This document shows, piece by piece, positions 56,755 through 64,000 of a DNA stretch of 64,000 nucleotides. This DNA comes from Acidimicrobiales bacterium (lineage in GTDB: Bacteria; Actinomycetota; Acidimicrobiia; Acidimicrobiales; Iamiaceae). The stretch is from assembly GCA_035547835.1 (NCBI GenBank), contig DASZTW010000006.1:67001-131000 (forward strand). The letters run 5' to 3'. The position numbers were made by a program, and so were the translations under genes. Below the pieces are notes generated by a model, which made no database searches, was not told the DNA's origin, and saw only the letters and a program-made list of their open reading frames with translations. Position 1 is the first letter of the stretch, and each line of letters opens with the position of its first letter.

Positions 56755-57984
56755 ATGACACCACCGCTCCCATTGGCCGGATTGCGGATCATCGAGAGCT
56801 CGATGCTGGGCCCCGCGGCGATCACCACCGGCCTGGCCGACCTCGGTGCCGAAGTGGTGAAAGTGGAGACGCACCAGGGCGACTACGTGCGCCAGATGAC
56901 CTGGCCGATCGTGGAGGGCGAGTCGCTCATGCACCTCCACCTCAACCGGGGCAAGCGCAGCGTGGTGCTCGACCTCCGCCAGCCCGAAGGGGTGCAGGCC
57001 TACCTCGACCTGGTCCGCCACGCCGACGTGGTGGTCGAGGCGATGCGTCCGGGCGGCCTCGAGCGGCGCGGGCTCGGCTACGACCGGCTGCGGGAAGTGA
57101 ACCCGAAGATCGTGTTCATCACGATCTCGGGCTACGGCATGACCGGTCCGTACGCCGACATGCCGAGCCACGGCATCGCGTATGACACCTGGGCCGGCAT
57201 CGTGTCACCGGCATATGACGACGACGGGTTCTGCTACATCCCCGAGCACGTGTCGATCGGCATCTTCGCGGGGCCGCTGTACGGTGCGCTCGGGATCCTG
57301 GCCGGCGTCCTCCGCGCCCGTGAGACCGGCGAAGGCTGCCGCATGGAGATCGCCCAGTCCGACGCGGCCGCGGCGTACGACTGGTACCGGTCCGAGACTT
57401 GGCGGGCCTACGAACGACCCGAGTCGGAGGTCACCGGGAACGCGTCCGATGGCTACGAGCGCCGCGCGCCGGGCACGGCGGGCATGCGCGAGGGCGTCCG
57501 CTACCAGATGTACGAGGCCAGCGACGGCCACGTGCTGTTCATGGCGTCGGAGCAGGCCTTCTGGAAGAACTTCTGCGAGGGCATCGGGCGGGCCGACTTG
57601 TTCGAGCGGTTCCCTGGCTCGACGTACGCCGACCACGCCCGCGGCAACACCGAGCTGCGCGCCGAGCTGCGCGACACCTTCCGCACCCGCACCGCGGCGG
57701 AGTGGCTCGAGTTCGGCCGCGAGCACAACACGCCGATCGCCCCGGTCAACACCCCGAAGAACCTGCCGGACGACCCGCAGTTCAAAGCCCGATTCGAGTG
57801 GCTCCCCGCCTCGCAGCTCGGGGCCGACGAGCTGCCCCAACCCGTAAAGTTCCTCGGCGAGTCGATCCCCACGCCGAGCCGGGCCCCCAAGGTCGGCGAG
57901 CACACCGAACAGGTCCTGCGCGAGATGGCGGGCTACGACGACGCCCGCCTCGCCGCCCTCCGCACCGCCAACGTCATCAACTGA
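56755..57984 (+). CDS. CaiB/BaiF family (type III) CoA transferase
   Basis: A 409-residue family III CoA transferase. LAGLRIIESSMLGPAAITTGLADLGAEVVKVETHQGDYVRQM is the N-terminal consensus and NRGKRSVVLDLRQPEGVQAYLDLVRHADVVVEAMRPGGLERRGLGYD follows. GEGCRMEIAQSDAAAAYDW and NTPIAPVNTPKNLPDDPQFKARFEWL are later family blocks. The catalytic Asp is probably in YDTWAGIVSPAYDD or nearby but is not certain by eye. It diverges from a FadD gene under a shared operator type. Both could activate the same acid by different routes. Confidence 0.92.
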   Translation: MTPPLPLAGLRIIESSMLGPAAITTGLADLGAEVVKVETHQGDYVRQMTWPIVEGESLMHLHLNRGKRSVVLDLRQPEGVQAYLDLVRHADVVVEAMRPGGLERRGLGYDRLREVNPKIVFITISGYGMTGPYADMPSHGIAYDTWAGIVSPAYDDDGFCYIPEHVSIGIFAGPLYGALGILAGVLRARETGEGCRMEIAQSDAAAAYDWYRSETWRAYERPESEVTGNASDGYERRAPGTAGMREGVRYQMYEASDGHVLFMASEQAFWKNFCEGIGRADLFERFPGSTYADHARGNTELRAELRDTFRTRTAAEWLEFGREHNTPIAPVNTPKNLPDDPQFKARFEWLPASQLGADELPQPVKFLGESIPTPSRAPKVGEHTEQVLREMAGYDDARLAALRTANVIN

Positions 57985-58061
57985 GCGCCGGCGGCCCGCC
58001 GCGCACCTCTCCACTTCCCGGGCCACCAGCCGACGTGTCACGCTGGAGGCAAGTGCACGGG

Positions 58062-59192
58062 ATGGGACGCACGACTCGCGGGCGGCGAGCAGGGATCGTG
58101 ATCGGGATCGTCGCGGTCGTGCTGATGATCGGCGCCCTCACCCCCGACCACAAGGCGCATTCGGGCGCGCGGACGTCGGCGACGTCGACCACGTCCGACT
58201 CGGCCGACGCCCCAGCCACGACGACGACCGGGGCGACGACGACCGGGGCGACGACCAGCACGTCGACCAGCACGTCGACCACCTCGCCACCCACGACCGC
58301 GACGGCGCCCCCACCGGCGCCCGCGACGTCGCCGACGGGCGTCGACCCGCTCGACAACCCCGACGGCACGCGTCCTGGCCTCGGCGCGGTCGCCGCAGCC
58401 CGCCGCCCCCAGGCGCTGGCGTTGATCGCCCGGGTTCGCACGGCAGGCCGGGGCGCAAAGACGGGTTACAGCCGAGCGCAGTTCGGACCGGCGTGGACCG
58501 ATGCAGCCACCGGCGTCGCCTGGGCGCGCAACGGTTGCGACACCCGCAACGACATCTTGCGACGCGACCTCACGTCGCTGGCCCTCGAGCCGGGGACGAA
58601 CGGCTGCGTCGCCTTGTCGGGCACCCTCGGCGAGCCGTACACGAACCAGCAACTGCACTTCGAGCGCAGCCAGGCGATCCGGGTGCAGATCGACCACGTC
58701 ATGCCGCTGTCGTACGACTGGCAGCTCGGCGCGGCGTACTGGCCGGCGGCCCGCCGTGAGCAGCTCGCCAACGACCCGCTCAACTTGCTGGCGTCGGACG
58801 GCAGCGCCAACGAGTCCAAGGGCGATTCGGGCCCGGCGGCGTGGCTGCCGCCGTCGAAGGCGGTCCGGTGCGCGTACGCCGTGCGGTGGGCGCAGGTGTC
58901 GCTCAAGTACGACCTGCCGGTCACGCCGCCCGACAAGGAGATGCTCGAGCGGCAGTGCACCGGACCCGCGCCGCCCGTGCTGCCGCTCACGCCGACGCCG
59001 GCCCCCGCGCCACCGCCCGCTGCGACGCCGGCCCCGATCCCGCCCGCGCCGTCCACAGGTGCCGGCGGGTCCGACGTCTACTACCGGAACTGCACGGCGG
59101 CCCGTGCCGCCGGCGCGGCCCCCATCCACGCCGGCGAGCCCGGCTACCGGGCCGGCCTGGACCGCGACCACGACGGCGTCGCCTGCGAGTGA
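58062..59192 (+). CDS. Membrane-anchored HNH nuclease with excalibur domain
   Basis: A 376-residue protein. Residues 8-26 form a membrane anchor or signal (AGIVIGIVAVVLMIGALTP). Residues 35-95 are a Thr/Ser/Pro-rich linker. The nuclease domain (about 105-290) resembles the HNH module of DUF1524/GmrSD-like proteins: QIDHVMPLSYDWQLGAAYWPAARREQLANDPLNLLASDGSANESKGD. A second Pro-rich linker leads to a C-terminal excalibur calcium-binding motif (DVYYRNCTAARAAGAAPIHAGEPGYRAGLDRDHDGVACE). Start at ATG 58062, or GTG 58053 three bases after GGAGG. Secreted nucleases of this kind degrade extracellular DNA; that role is inferred. Confidence 0.88.
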   Translation: MGRTTRGRRAGIVIGIVAVVLMIGALTPDHKAHSGARTSATSTTSDSADAPATTTTGATTTGATTSTSTSTSTTSPPTTATAPPPAPATSPTGVDPLDNPDGTRPGLGAVAAARRPQALALIARVRTAGRGAKTGYSRAQFGPAWTDAATGVAWARNGCDTRNDILRRDLTSLALEPGTNGCVALSGTLGEPYTNQQLHFERSQAIRVQIDHVMPLSYDWQLGAAYWPAARREQLANDPLNLLASDGSANESKGDSGPAAWLPPSKAVRCAYAVRWAQVSLKYDLPVTPPDKEMLERQCTGPAPPVLPLTPTPAPAPPPAATPAPIPPAPSTGAGGSDVYYRNCTAARAAGAAPIHAGEPGYRAGLDRDHDGVACE

Positions 59193-59249
59193 CCCGGCCG
59201 CCCACCCCCCTCCCGCGCCAACCGGGGGGACGGCTGGCATGATCCGGGG

Positions 59250-60692
59250 ATGGTCGACCCGCCTACCGAGCCGTCGTTGCGTGCATGGGCGGTCGACGTG
59301 TTGGGGACCAACGACCGTGCGGGCTGGACGCGTCCGTCGGCCTCCCTGTACCCCCACCAGTGGAGCTGGGACGCGGCGTTCTGCGCCGTCGGGTGGGCGA
59401 CCGTCGACGTCGACCGAGCCCTCGCCGAGCTCGAGCACCTCCTCGCCGCCCAGTGGTCCGACGGCCGGGTCCCGCACATCGTCTACGACCCCTCGGTCCC
59501 GTCCGGCGCGTATGAGCCGGGGCCCGACCGCTGGGGGCTGACTCGGCCAGCAGGCACGTCGCCAACTCCGACACGGATCGGGCCGCCGGCCGGGAGCACT
59601 ACGAGCCCGTTGGTGCAGCCGGCCGTGCACGCGATCGCGCTCCTGCGGGTGTGGGACCGGGCGGCCGGGCGCGGCGACCTCACCGCCGACGTCGTCGCCC
59701 GCGTGGCCACCCTCTGGCCGAAGCTGGCCGCCTGGCACCGTTACCTCCACACCCGCCGCGATCCCGATGGCACGGGCCTGGTCACCATCTGGCACCCGTG
59801 GGAGTCCGGCCTCGACAACTCGCCCCGCTGGGACGCGGCGCTCGCCCACCTCCCCACCGAGGCGAGCCGCGCCGAGCCCACTGAACGGCGAGGCGACGAC
59901 GACGGCGACGACGGCGACAGCGGCGCGGGGTCGCGGCCCCGGCCCGACACGGCCGTGGTGGATGCCGACCAGCGACCATCGGCGGCCGACTACGACCGCT
60001 ACTGGCTCCTCATCGAGCGCGGCCGCGCGGCGGGCTGGTCCGACGACGCGCTCGCGGCGACGCACCCCTTCCGCGTGGGCGACGTGCTGTCGACCGCGCT
60101 GCTGGCGGCCGCCGACGACGCCCTCGGCGCGCTCGCCGTCCGCCTCGCCGACCACCCTGGCGGCTACCAGGTGGCCGACCACGACACCCTGCTGGCGCTC
60201 GCCGCCGACGCCGACCGCGGCCGGGCCGCACTCGACGGGTGCTGGGACGTCGACGCCGGGCTCTGCCTCGACCGCGACCTCCGCACCGGCGAACCCCTCC
60301 GCGCCCGCACCATCGCCGGCTTCGCACCCCTGATCGCCGGCGGGCTGCTCGACTGGTCTCGCGAGCTGCTCACCCTGCTCGACGGCCCGTCGTTCTGCGG
60401 GGCACCGGGCTTGCGGTGGCGCACCCCACCGAGCACGGCGGTCGACGACCCGGCCTTCGACCCGCGCAACTACTGGCGAGGCCCCACCTGGCCGGTGATG
60501 ACGTGGCTGTTCTGGTGGGCGCTGCGCCGTGGCGGCCACCACGAGCGGGCCGCCCGCCTTCGCGCCGCCGCCCTCGACCAACTCGCCGCGACCGGCCTGT
60601 CCGAGTACGTCGAGCCCCGGACCGGCGAGCCGCTCGGCAGCCCCGACCAGTCGTGGACGGCAGCCGTCGCCCTCGACTGGCTCGCGGGCTGA
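59250..60692 (+). CDS. GH63-like glucosidase / mannosylglycerate hydrolase-type enzyme
   Basis: A 480-residue alpha/alpha-toroid glycosidase. YPHQWSWDAAFCAVGWATVDVDRALAELEHLLAAQWSDGRVPHIVYD is the N-terminal substrate-binding region. TIWHPWESGLDNSPRWDAAL contains the probable catalytic acid (Asp in DNSPRWD), and EYVEPRTGEPLGSPDQSWTAAVALDWL is the C-terminal base region, as in GH63 and mannosylglycerate/glucosylglycerate hydrolases. A 30-residue Asp/Gly-rich insertion (EATDDDGDDG-type) lies near residue 215. It could act on a compatible solute or glucan. No transporter is adjacent. Confidence 0.82.
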   Translation: MVDPPTEPSLRAWAVDVLGTNDRAGWTRPSASLYPHQWSWDAAFCAVGWATVDVDRALAELEHLLAAQWSDGRVPHIVYDPSVPSGAYEPGPDRWGLTRPAGTSPTPTRIGPPAGSTTSPLVQPAVHAIALLRVWDRAAGRGDLTADVVARVATLWPKLAAWHRYLHTRRDPDGTGLVTIWHPWESGLDNSPRWDAALAHLPTEASRAEPTERRGDDDGDDGDSGAGSRPRPDTAVVDADQRPSAADYDRYWLLIERGRAAGWSDDALAATHPFRVGDVLSTALLAAADDALGALAVRLADHPGGYQVADHDTLLALAADADRGRAALDGCWDVDAGLCLDRDLRTGEPLRARTIAGFAPLIAGGLLDWSRELLTLLDGPSFCGAPGLRWRTPPSTAVDDPAFDPRNYWRGPTWPVMTWLFWWALRRGGHHERAARLRAAALDQLAATGLSEYVEPRTGEPLGSPDQSWTAAVALDWLAG

Positions 60693-60802
60693 CCGCCGAG
60701 TCGCGCCCGCCCGCCCACGATCTGGCGCCGACCCCCGGCACCCAGCTTCGCCCCGCCCCGGCACCACGGCCGCCACGCCTCGCCCCCGGGCCCACGAAGG
60801 CG

Positions 60803-60820
60803 AGTTACCACCTGGTAACT
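60803..60820. promoter_or_regulatory. Palindromic operator upstream of the thiolase gene
   Basis: AGTTACCA and TGGTAACT are perfect 8-bp inverted arms around CC, in the 207-bp gap before the thiolase and 80 bases from its start. It resembles TetR-type sites but matches none of the other operators in this window. The surrounding gap is otherwise featureless. Confidence 0.6.
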
Positions 60821-60899
60821 TTCTCCCGTCCGTCGCGGCCGTGGGTGGCCGTATGCTCGAACGGCACCCAGGCGACCCACCCAGCCGGAGGAGAATCCC

Positions 60900-62105
60900 G
60901 TGACCGAAGCAGTCATCGTCGCGACCGCCCGTACCCCCATCGGGCGAGCCATGAAGGGGTCGCTGGTCGACGTCCGGCCCGACGACCTCTCCGCGCTCAT
61001 CATCGACGCCGTGCTCGACAAGGTCCCCTCGCTGGATCGCACGCTCGTCGAGGACGTGATCTGGGGCTGCGGTCAGCCAGCCGGTGAGTCGGGCACGAAC
61101 ATCGGCCGGGTCGCGGCGGTGCTCGCGGGCCTCAGCGACGTGCCGGGCGTGACGGTCAACCGCTACTGCTCGTCGTCGCTGATGACGATCCGCATGGCCG
61201 CGCACGCCATCCGCTCCGGCGAGGGCGACGTGTTCGTGGCCGGCGGCGTGGAGACCGTGAGCCGCTTCGGCAACGGGATGGCCGACAGCGGACCGGGCAA
61301 CCCGAAGTTCCTCGACGCCATCGGCCGCAGCGCCAAGCGGGCCGAAGGTGGCCAGGGCCCGTGGGCGCCGGGTGAGGGCTTGGCCGACATCTACATCGCC
61401 ATGGGCCAGACCGCCGAGAACGTGGCCGAGTACAAGAAGGTCGGCCGAGAGGCCCAAGACGAGTACGCCGCTCGCTCGCAGCAACTCGCCGTGGCCAACC
61501 AGGAGTCGGGTTACTGGGACGCCGAGATCACGCCGGTGCCGCTGCCCAACGGCGAGGTCATGACCAAAGACGACGGCCCCCGCGCCGGCACCACGGTCGA
61601 GAAGCTCGCCGGCCTCCAGCCCGTGTTCCGCCCCGGCGGCACGGTCACCGCAGGCAACGCCTGCCCGCTCAACGACGGCGCCGCGGCCGTGGTGGTGATG
61701 AGCGACACCAAGGCCAACGACCTCGGCATCACCCCGCTGGCGCGCATCGTGTCGTCGGGCGTCACCGGCCTCAACCCCGAGATCATGGGCCTCGGCCCGA
61801 TCGGCGCCACCAAGCAGGCGTTGGCCCGCGCCGGCAAGACGGCGGCCGACATCGATCTGTTCGAGATCAACGAGGCCTTCGCCGCTCAGGTGCTCCCGTC
61901 GGCCGAGGAGATCGGCATCCCGATCGACAAGCTCAACGTGAAGGGCGGCTCCATCGCTTTGGGCCACCCGTTCGGCATGACCGGCGCCCGCATCATGACC
62001 ACCTTGATCCACGCCCTGCAGGACGAGGACAAGACGTGGGGCGTCGAGACCATGTGCGTGGGCGGCGGCCAGGGCATGGCCATGGTGATCGAACGCCTGA
62101 GCTGA
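60900..62105 (+). CDS. Acetyl-CoA C-acyltransferase (thiolase), catalytically intact
   Basis: A 401-residue thiolase performing the last beta-oxidation step. The nucleophilic Cys is in VTVNRYCSSSLMTIRMAAHAI (about residues 84-104), the His in SIALGHPFGMTGARI (about residues 348-362) and the second Cys in ETMCVGGGQGMAMVIE near the end. All three catalytic groups are present, unlike the two thiolase-fold proteins at 34315-36539. GGAGGAG lies nine bases before the GTG at 60900. A palindromic operator is in its upstream gap. FadA-type function in fatty acid or sterol side-chain breakdown is likely; substrate range is not readable. Confidence 0.95.
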   Translation: MTEAVIVATARTPIGRAMKGSLVDVRPDDLSALIIDAVLDKVPSLDRTLVEDVIWGCGQPAGESGTNIGRVAAVLAGLSDVPGVTVNRYCSSSLMTIRMAAHAIRSGEGDVFVAGGVETVSRFGNGMADSGPGNPKFLDAIGRSAKRAEGGQGPWAPGEGLADIYIAMGQTAENVAEYKKVGREAQDEYAARSQQLAVANQESGYWDAEITPVPLPNGEVMTKDDGPRAGTTVEKLAGLQPVFRPGGTVTAGNACPLNDGAAAVVVMSDTKANDLGITPLARIVSSGVTGLNPEIMGLGPIGATKQALARAGKTAADIDLFEINEAFAAQVLPSAEEIGIPIDKLNVKGGSIALGHPFGMTGARIMTTLIHALQDEDKTWGVETMCVGGGQGMAMVIERLS

Positions 62106-62114
62106 GCTTCCTCG

Positions 62115-63314
62115 ATGGCACCGACGTCACCGGTGCTGGCTGAGCTCCGCGGGCACGAAGTTCCAGCCTGGTGGCGTGACGCCGGCCTCGGCATCTTCAT
62201 CCATTGGACGCCGGCGTCGGTGCCGGGTTGGGCGCCGACCGACCGCGACCTGCTCGACATCTTGACCGCCAAGGGGCCCCACCCCTTCGCCGAGATGCCG
62301 TACACCGAGTGGTACCAGAACTCGCTGCGGTTCCCCGACAGCTCGGTGTCGCGCTTCCACCGCGAGCGCTACGGCGACCGGGCGTACGAGACGTTCGCCG
62401 ACGACTTCAACGCCGGCCTGGACCGCTGGGACCCGGCCGGTTGGGCCGAGCAGTTCGCCGCGGCGGGCGCCCGCTACGTGGTGCTGGTCACCAAGCACCA
62501 CGACGGCTTCTGCCTGTGGCCGAGCGACGTGCCCAACCCGCACCGCCCGGGCTGGCACACCGAGCGCGACGTCGTGGGCGAGCTCGCCGACGCAGTGCGG
62601 GCCGCGGGGATGCGCTTCGGCGTCTACTACTCCGGCGGGCTCGACTGGACCTTCGACGACCGGCCGATCCCCACCATGGCCGCGGGCGCGGCCGCCGTGC
62701 CCCAAGGTGACTATCCCGCCTACGCCGCGGCCCACGTCCGCGAGCTGATCGAGCGCTACCAGCCGAGCGTGCTGTGGAACGACATCGCCTGGCCGCAGCC
62801 CGCCGACGATCTGTGGCCGCTGCTGCGCGACTACTACCGGGCGGTGCCCGACGGCGTCGTCAACGACCGTTGGCTGCCGTGGTCGCGGCTCAACACCGCG
62901 CTCCGCGTCGGCCCGCTGCGCCGGCTGGCCGACGCGGCGCTGCGCCGGGCGGCCACCAAGAGCAAGGGCCTGGTGCCCCCAAAGCCGCCCCACTTCGACG
63001 TGCGCACCCCCGAGTACACCGCGCTCGACGAGCGTCCGCCGTGGCCATGGGAGTGCGTGCGGGGCATGGACCGCAGCTTCGGCTACAACCGCAACTCGCG
63101 GCCCGAGCACTTCTTGGCCCGCGACGAGCTGCTGTCGACGCTCGAGTCGATCAACGCCAACGGTGGCAACCTGTTGTTGAACGTGGGCCCTCGTGGCGAG
63201 GACGCGGCGATCCCCGCCGAGCAGGTAGAACGCCTCGCGTGGCTCGCTCAAGCCGCCTCGGGTGGACGTTCCGGTGGCGGGTCGGGCGGCGGGCTCGGTG
63301 GTGGGTCGGGGTAG
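62115..63314 (+). CDS. Glycoside hydrolase family 29 alpha-L-fucosidase
   Basis: A 399-residue GH29 enzyme. WWRDAGLGIFIHWTPASVPGWAP (about residues 19-41), FAAAGARYVVLVTKHHDGFCLWPSD (about residues 116-140) and the nucleophile region PSVLWNDIAWP (about residues 217-227; catalytic Asp) are diagnostic, with the C-terminal NGGNLLLNVGPRGEDAAIP. No signal peptide is visible. The last 20 residues are a Gly/Ser run (GGRSGGGSGGGLGGGSG) that overlaps the end of the convergent HNH gene by 67 bases. It follows the thiolase gene by 9 bp on the same strand, so the two may share a transcript. Confidence 0.9.
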   Translation: MAPTSPVLAELRGHEVPAWWRDAGLGIFIHWTPASVPGWAPTDRDLLDILTAKGPHPFAEMPYTEWYQNSLRFPDSSVSRFHRERYGDRAYETFADDFNAGLDRWDPAGWAEQFAAAGARYVVLVTKHHDGFCLWPSDVPNPHRPGWHTERDVVGELADAVRAAGMRFGVYYSGGLDWTFDDRPIPTMAAGAAAVPQGDYPAYAAAHVRELIERYQPSVLWNDIAWPQPADDLWPLLRDYYRAVPDGVVNDRWLPWSRLNTALRVGPLRRLADAALRRAATKSKGLVPPKPPHFDVRTPEYTALDERPPWPWECVRGMDRSFGYNRNSRPEHFLARDELLSTLESINANGGNLLLNVGPRGEDAAIPAEQVERLAWLAQAASGGRSGGGSGGGLGGGSG

Positions 63315-64000
63315 CGGAGCGGCAGGCGGTTCGGCCGGCCGCGGTCGATGCGGCAACCGTCGGGCCGCGTGAACACCATGGTGCCGTCGCGGGCCCGGGT
63401 GAACCCGAACCCGCCCTCGTGCACGAGGTGATGATGGCGGCTGCACAGCAGCGCGAGGTTGCCGAGGTTCGTCTCGCCCTCGTGCTCCCACGGCTGGATG
63501 TGATGTGCCTCGCACCAGTCTGCGGCACGGTCGCAGCCGGGGAAGACGCAGCCTTGGTCGCGGAGCAGCAGCGCCTTGCGCTGTGCAGCGGTGGCGCTGC
63601 GGTGGGTGCGACCGAGGTCGAGCAGCACGCCCGATGTCGTCGAGGCCAAGGTGACCATGCTGTCGCAGGCGAGTCGGCGGGCCGTGTCGGCCAGAACTCG
63701 ACCTGCTCCGTCGATCTCGCAGATGGAGCCGAGCGGTGCCACGGCGGCCTGGCTCGCCGCGAGCACGTCGTCGACCACCACGACCACTGACGGGCGCGCC
63801 AAGCCGCCGCCGCTGGAAGCCGCCCCCGCCGCCACGAGCTCGACAAGCGCCTCGCCGCGACGCCAAGCCGCGGACCGGTCGGGCTCCTCACCGTCGGCCG
63901 GGTCGGGGTGTTGCTCGCGGAGCTCGCGCGCCTTGTCGTTGATGGCCCGAGCGAGCAGCGCGCCCCACTCGGCGTCGAGGCGGCCCTTCACGAAGTAGAC
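63248..64000 (-). CDS. DUF222/HNH endonuclease family protein (partial, cut by right window edge)
   Basis: The C-terminal 250 residues of a DUF222-HNH protein. The HNH core is LLLRDQGCVFPGCDRAADWCEAHHIQPWEHEGETNLGNLALLCSRHHHLVHEGGF, with two cysteine pairs for structural zinc and the catalytic His residues. PSVVVVVDDVLAASQAAVAPLGSICEIDGAGRVLADTARRLACD is the end of DUF222. The tail is Pro-rich (DPPPSPPPDPPPERPPEAA) and lies opposite the Gly/Ser tail of the fucosidase gene. These proteins are multicopy in actinobacteria and of uncertain role, sometimes linked to mobile elements. The N-terminus is beyond the window. Confidence 0.9.
   Translation of the reverse strand, partial: VYFVKGRLDAEWGALLARAINDKARELREQHPDPADGEEPDRSAAWRRGEALVELVAAGAASSGGGLARPSVVVVVDDVLAASQAAVAPLGSICEIDGAGRVLADTARRLACDSMVTLASTTSGVLLDLGRTHRSATAAQRKALLLRDQGCVFPGCDRAADWCEAHHIQPWEHEGETNLGNLALLCSRHHHLVHEGGFGFTRARDGTMVFTRPDGCRIDRGRPNRLPLRYPDPPPSPPPDPPPERPPEAA

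Noticed and set aside
58038-62012. Minus-strand open frame of more than 1300 codons
   Set aside because: It lies opposite a nuclease, a glucosidase and a thiolase with clear catalytic motifs. The translation is low-complexity Arg/Gly/Val with no domain.
63248-64000. DUF222-HNH gene as evidence of an insertion element or intein
   Set aside because: No inverted ends, target duplication or transposase is visible, and such genes are common stand-alone multicopy genes in actinobacteria.
1-64000. tRNA, rRNA and riboswitch candidates
   Set aside because: No cloverleaf with a conserved T-loop, no rRNA signature and no recognisable riboswitch core was found by eye on either strand.

Overview
The window is very GC-rich DNA with G/C-dominated third codon positions and many GTG starts. 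Genes are packed tightly, often with 1-4 bp stop/start overlaps (ATGA, GTGA, TGATG). The content is actinobacterial: an SOS-type ImuA'/ImuB cassette behind a LexA box, F420 biosynthesis (CofC/FbiD) with an F420-type LLM oxidoreductase, ergothioneine genes, a wax ester synthase/DGAT, sterol-type P450s and a KstR-type repressor. The mix of sterol/lipid genes with glycoside hydrolases and DUF222-HNH proteins fits a lineage such as Acidimicrobiia, but no rRNA or marker gene here proves the taxonomy.

Left part (1-31 kb), housekeeping and accessory genes. It begins with imuB (cut by the window edge) and imuA'. These are followed by a membrane protein, an acyl-CoA dehydrogenase, rnhB, and a coupled trio of cyclase, nonapeptide-repeat protein and OsmC. 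Next come a CaiB-type CoA transferase, a GH38 mannosidase, a large toroid-like protein, gpsA divergent from cofC, a PIG-L deacetylase, GNAT, TauE and HIT proteins. A potassium locus follows, with two TrkA-type proteins divergent from an APC transporter that carries an OB-fold tail. It runs directly into lutA-lutB-(40-aa ORF)-lutC. PhoH2, a DEDD exonuclease, two unrecognised proteins and a sortase-type surface protein complete this part.

Centre (30.8-54.9 kb), a sterol catabolism region. A TetR protein strongly resembling KstR (42310-42894) sits in an operon with an acyl-CoA dehydrogenase. Five sites matching or nearly matching the KstR consensus TNNAACNNGTTNNA lie in front of a Rieske oxygenase, a four-gene DUF35/thiolase-fold operon, the acyl-CoA dehydrogenase-kstR operon, a FadD19-like CoA ligase, and the divergent pair echA / CYP125-like + CYP142-like. 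Together the genes describe side-chain oxidation, CoA activation, beta-oxidation and aldolytic cleavage, plus a possible ring oxygenase. kstD, hsa genes and mce4 are not in the window. The FadD19-like gene is translationally linked through a 34-aa ORF to egtB and then egtD. A DHA2 exporter with its TetR partner, an L,D-transpeptidase, pepA, an alpha/beta hydrolase and a WS/DGAT with a histone-like tail are interspersed.

Right part (54.9-64 kb). A second acyl-CoA ligase and a CaiB-type CoA transferase diverge across a region with two copies of a different operator (CTGAC-N5-GTCAG). Then follow a membrane-anchored HNH/excalibur nuclease, a GH63-like glucosidase, a catalytically intact thiolase behind a palindromic operator, a GH29 fucosidase, and a DUF222-HNH protein cut by the right edge.

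A family of intergenic inverted-repeat elements with CTGTGAGCA-type termini occurs at least five times, plus one degenerate copy. It has short hairpin forms of about 45-55 bp and long forms of about 150-160 bp with a shared core. No rRNA, tRNA, CRISPR array or transposase was seen.
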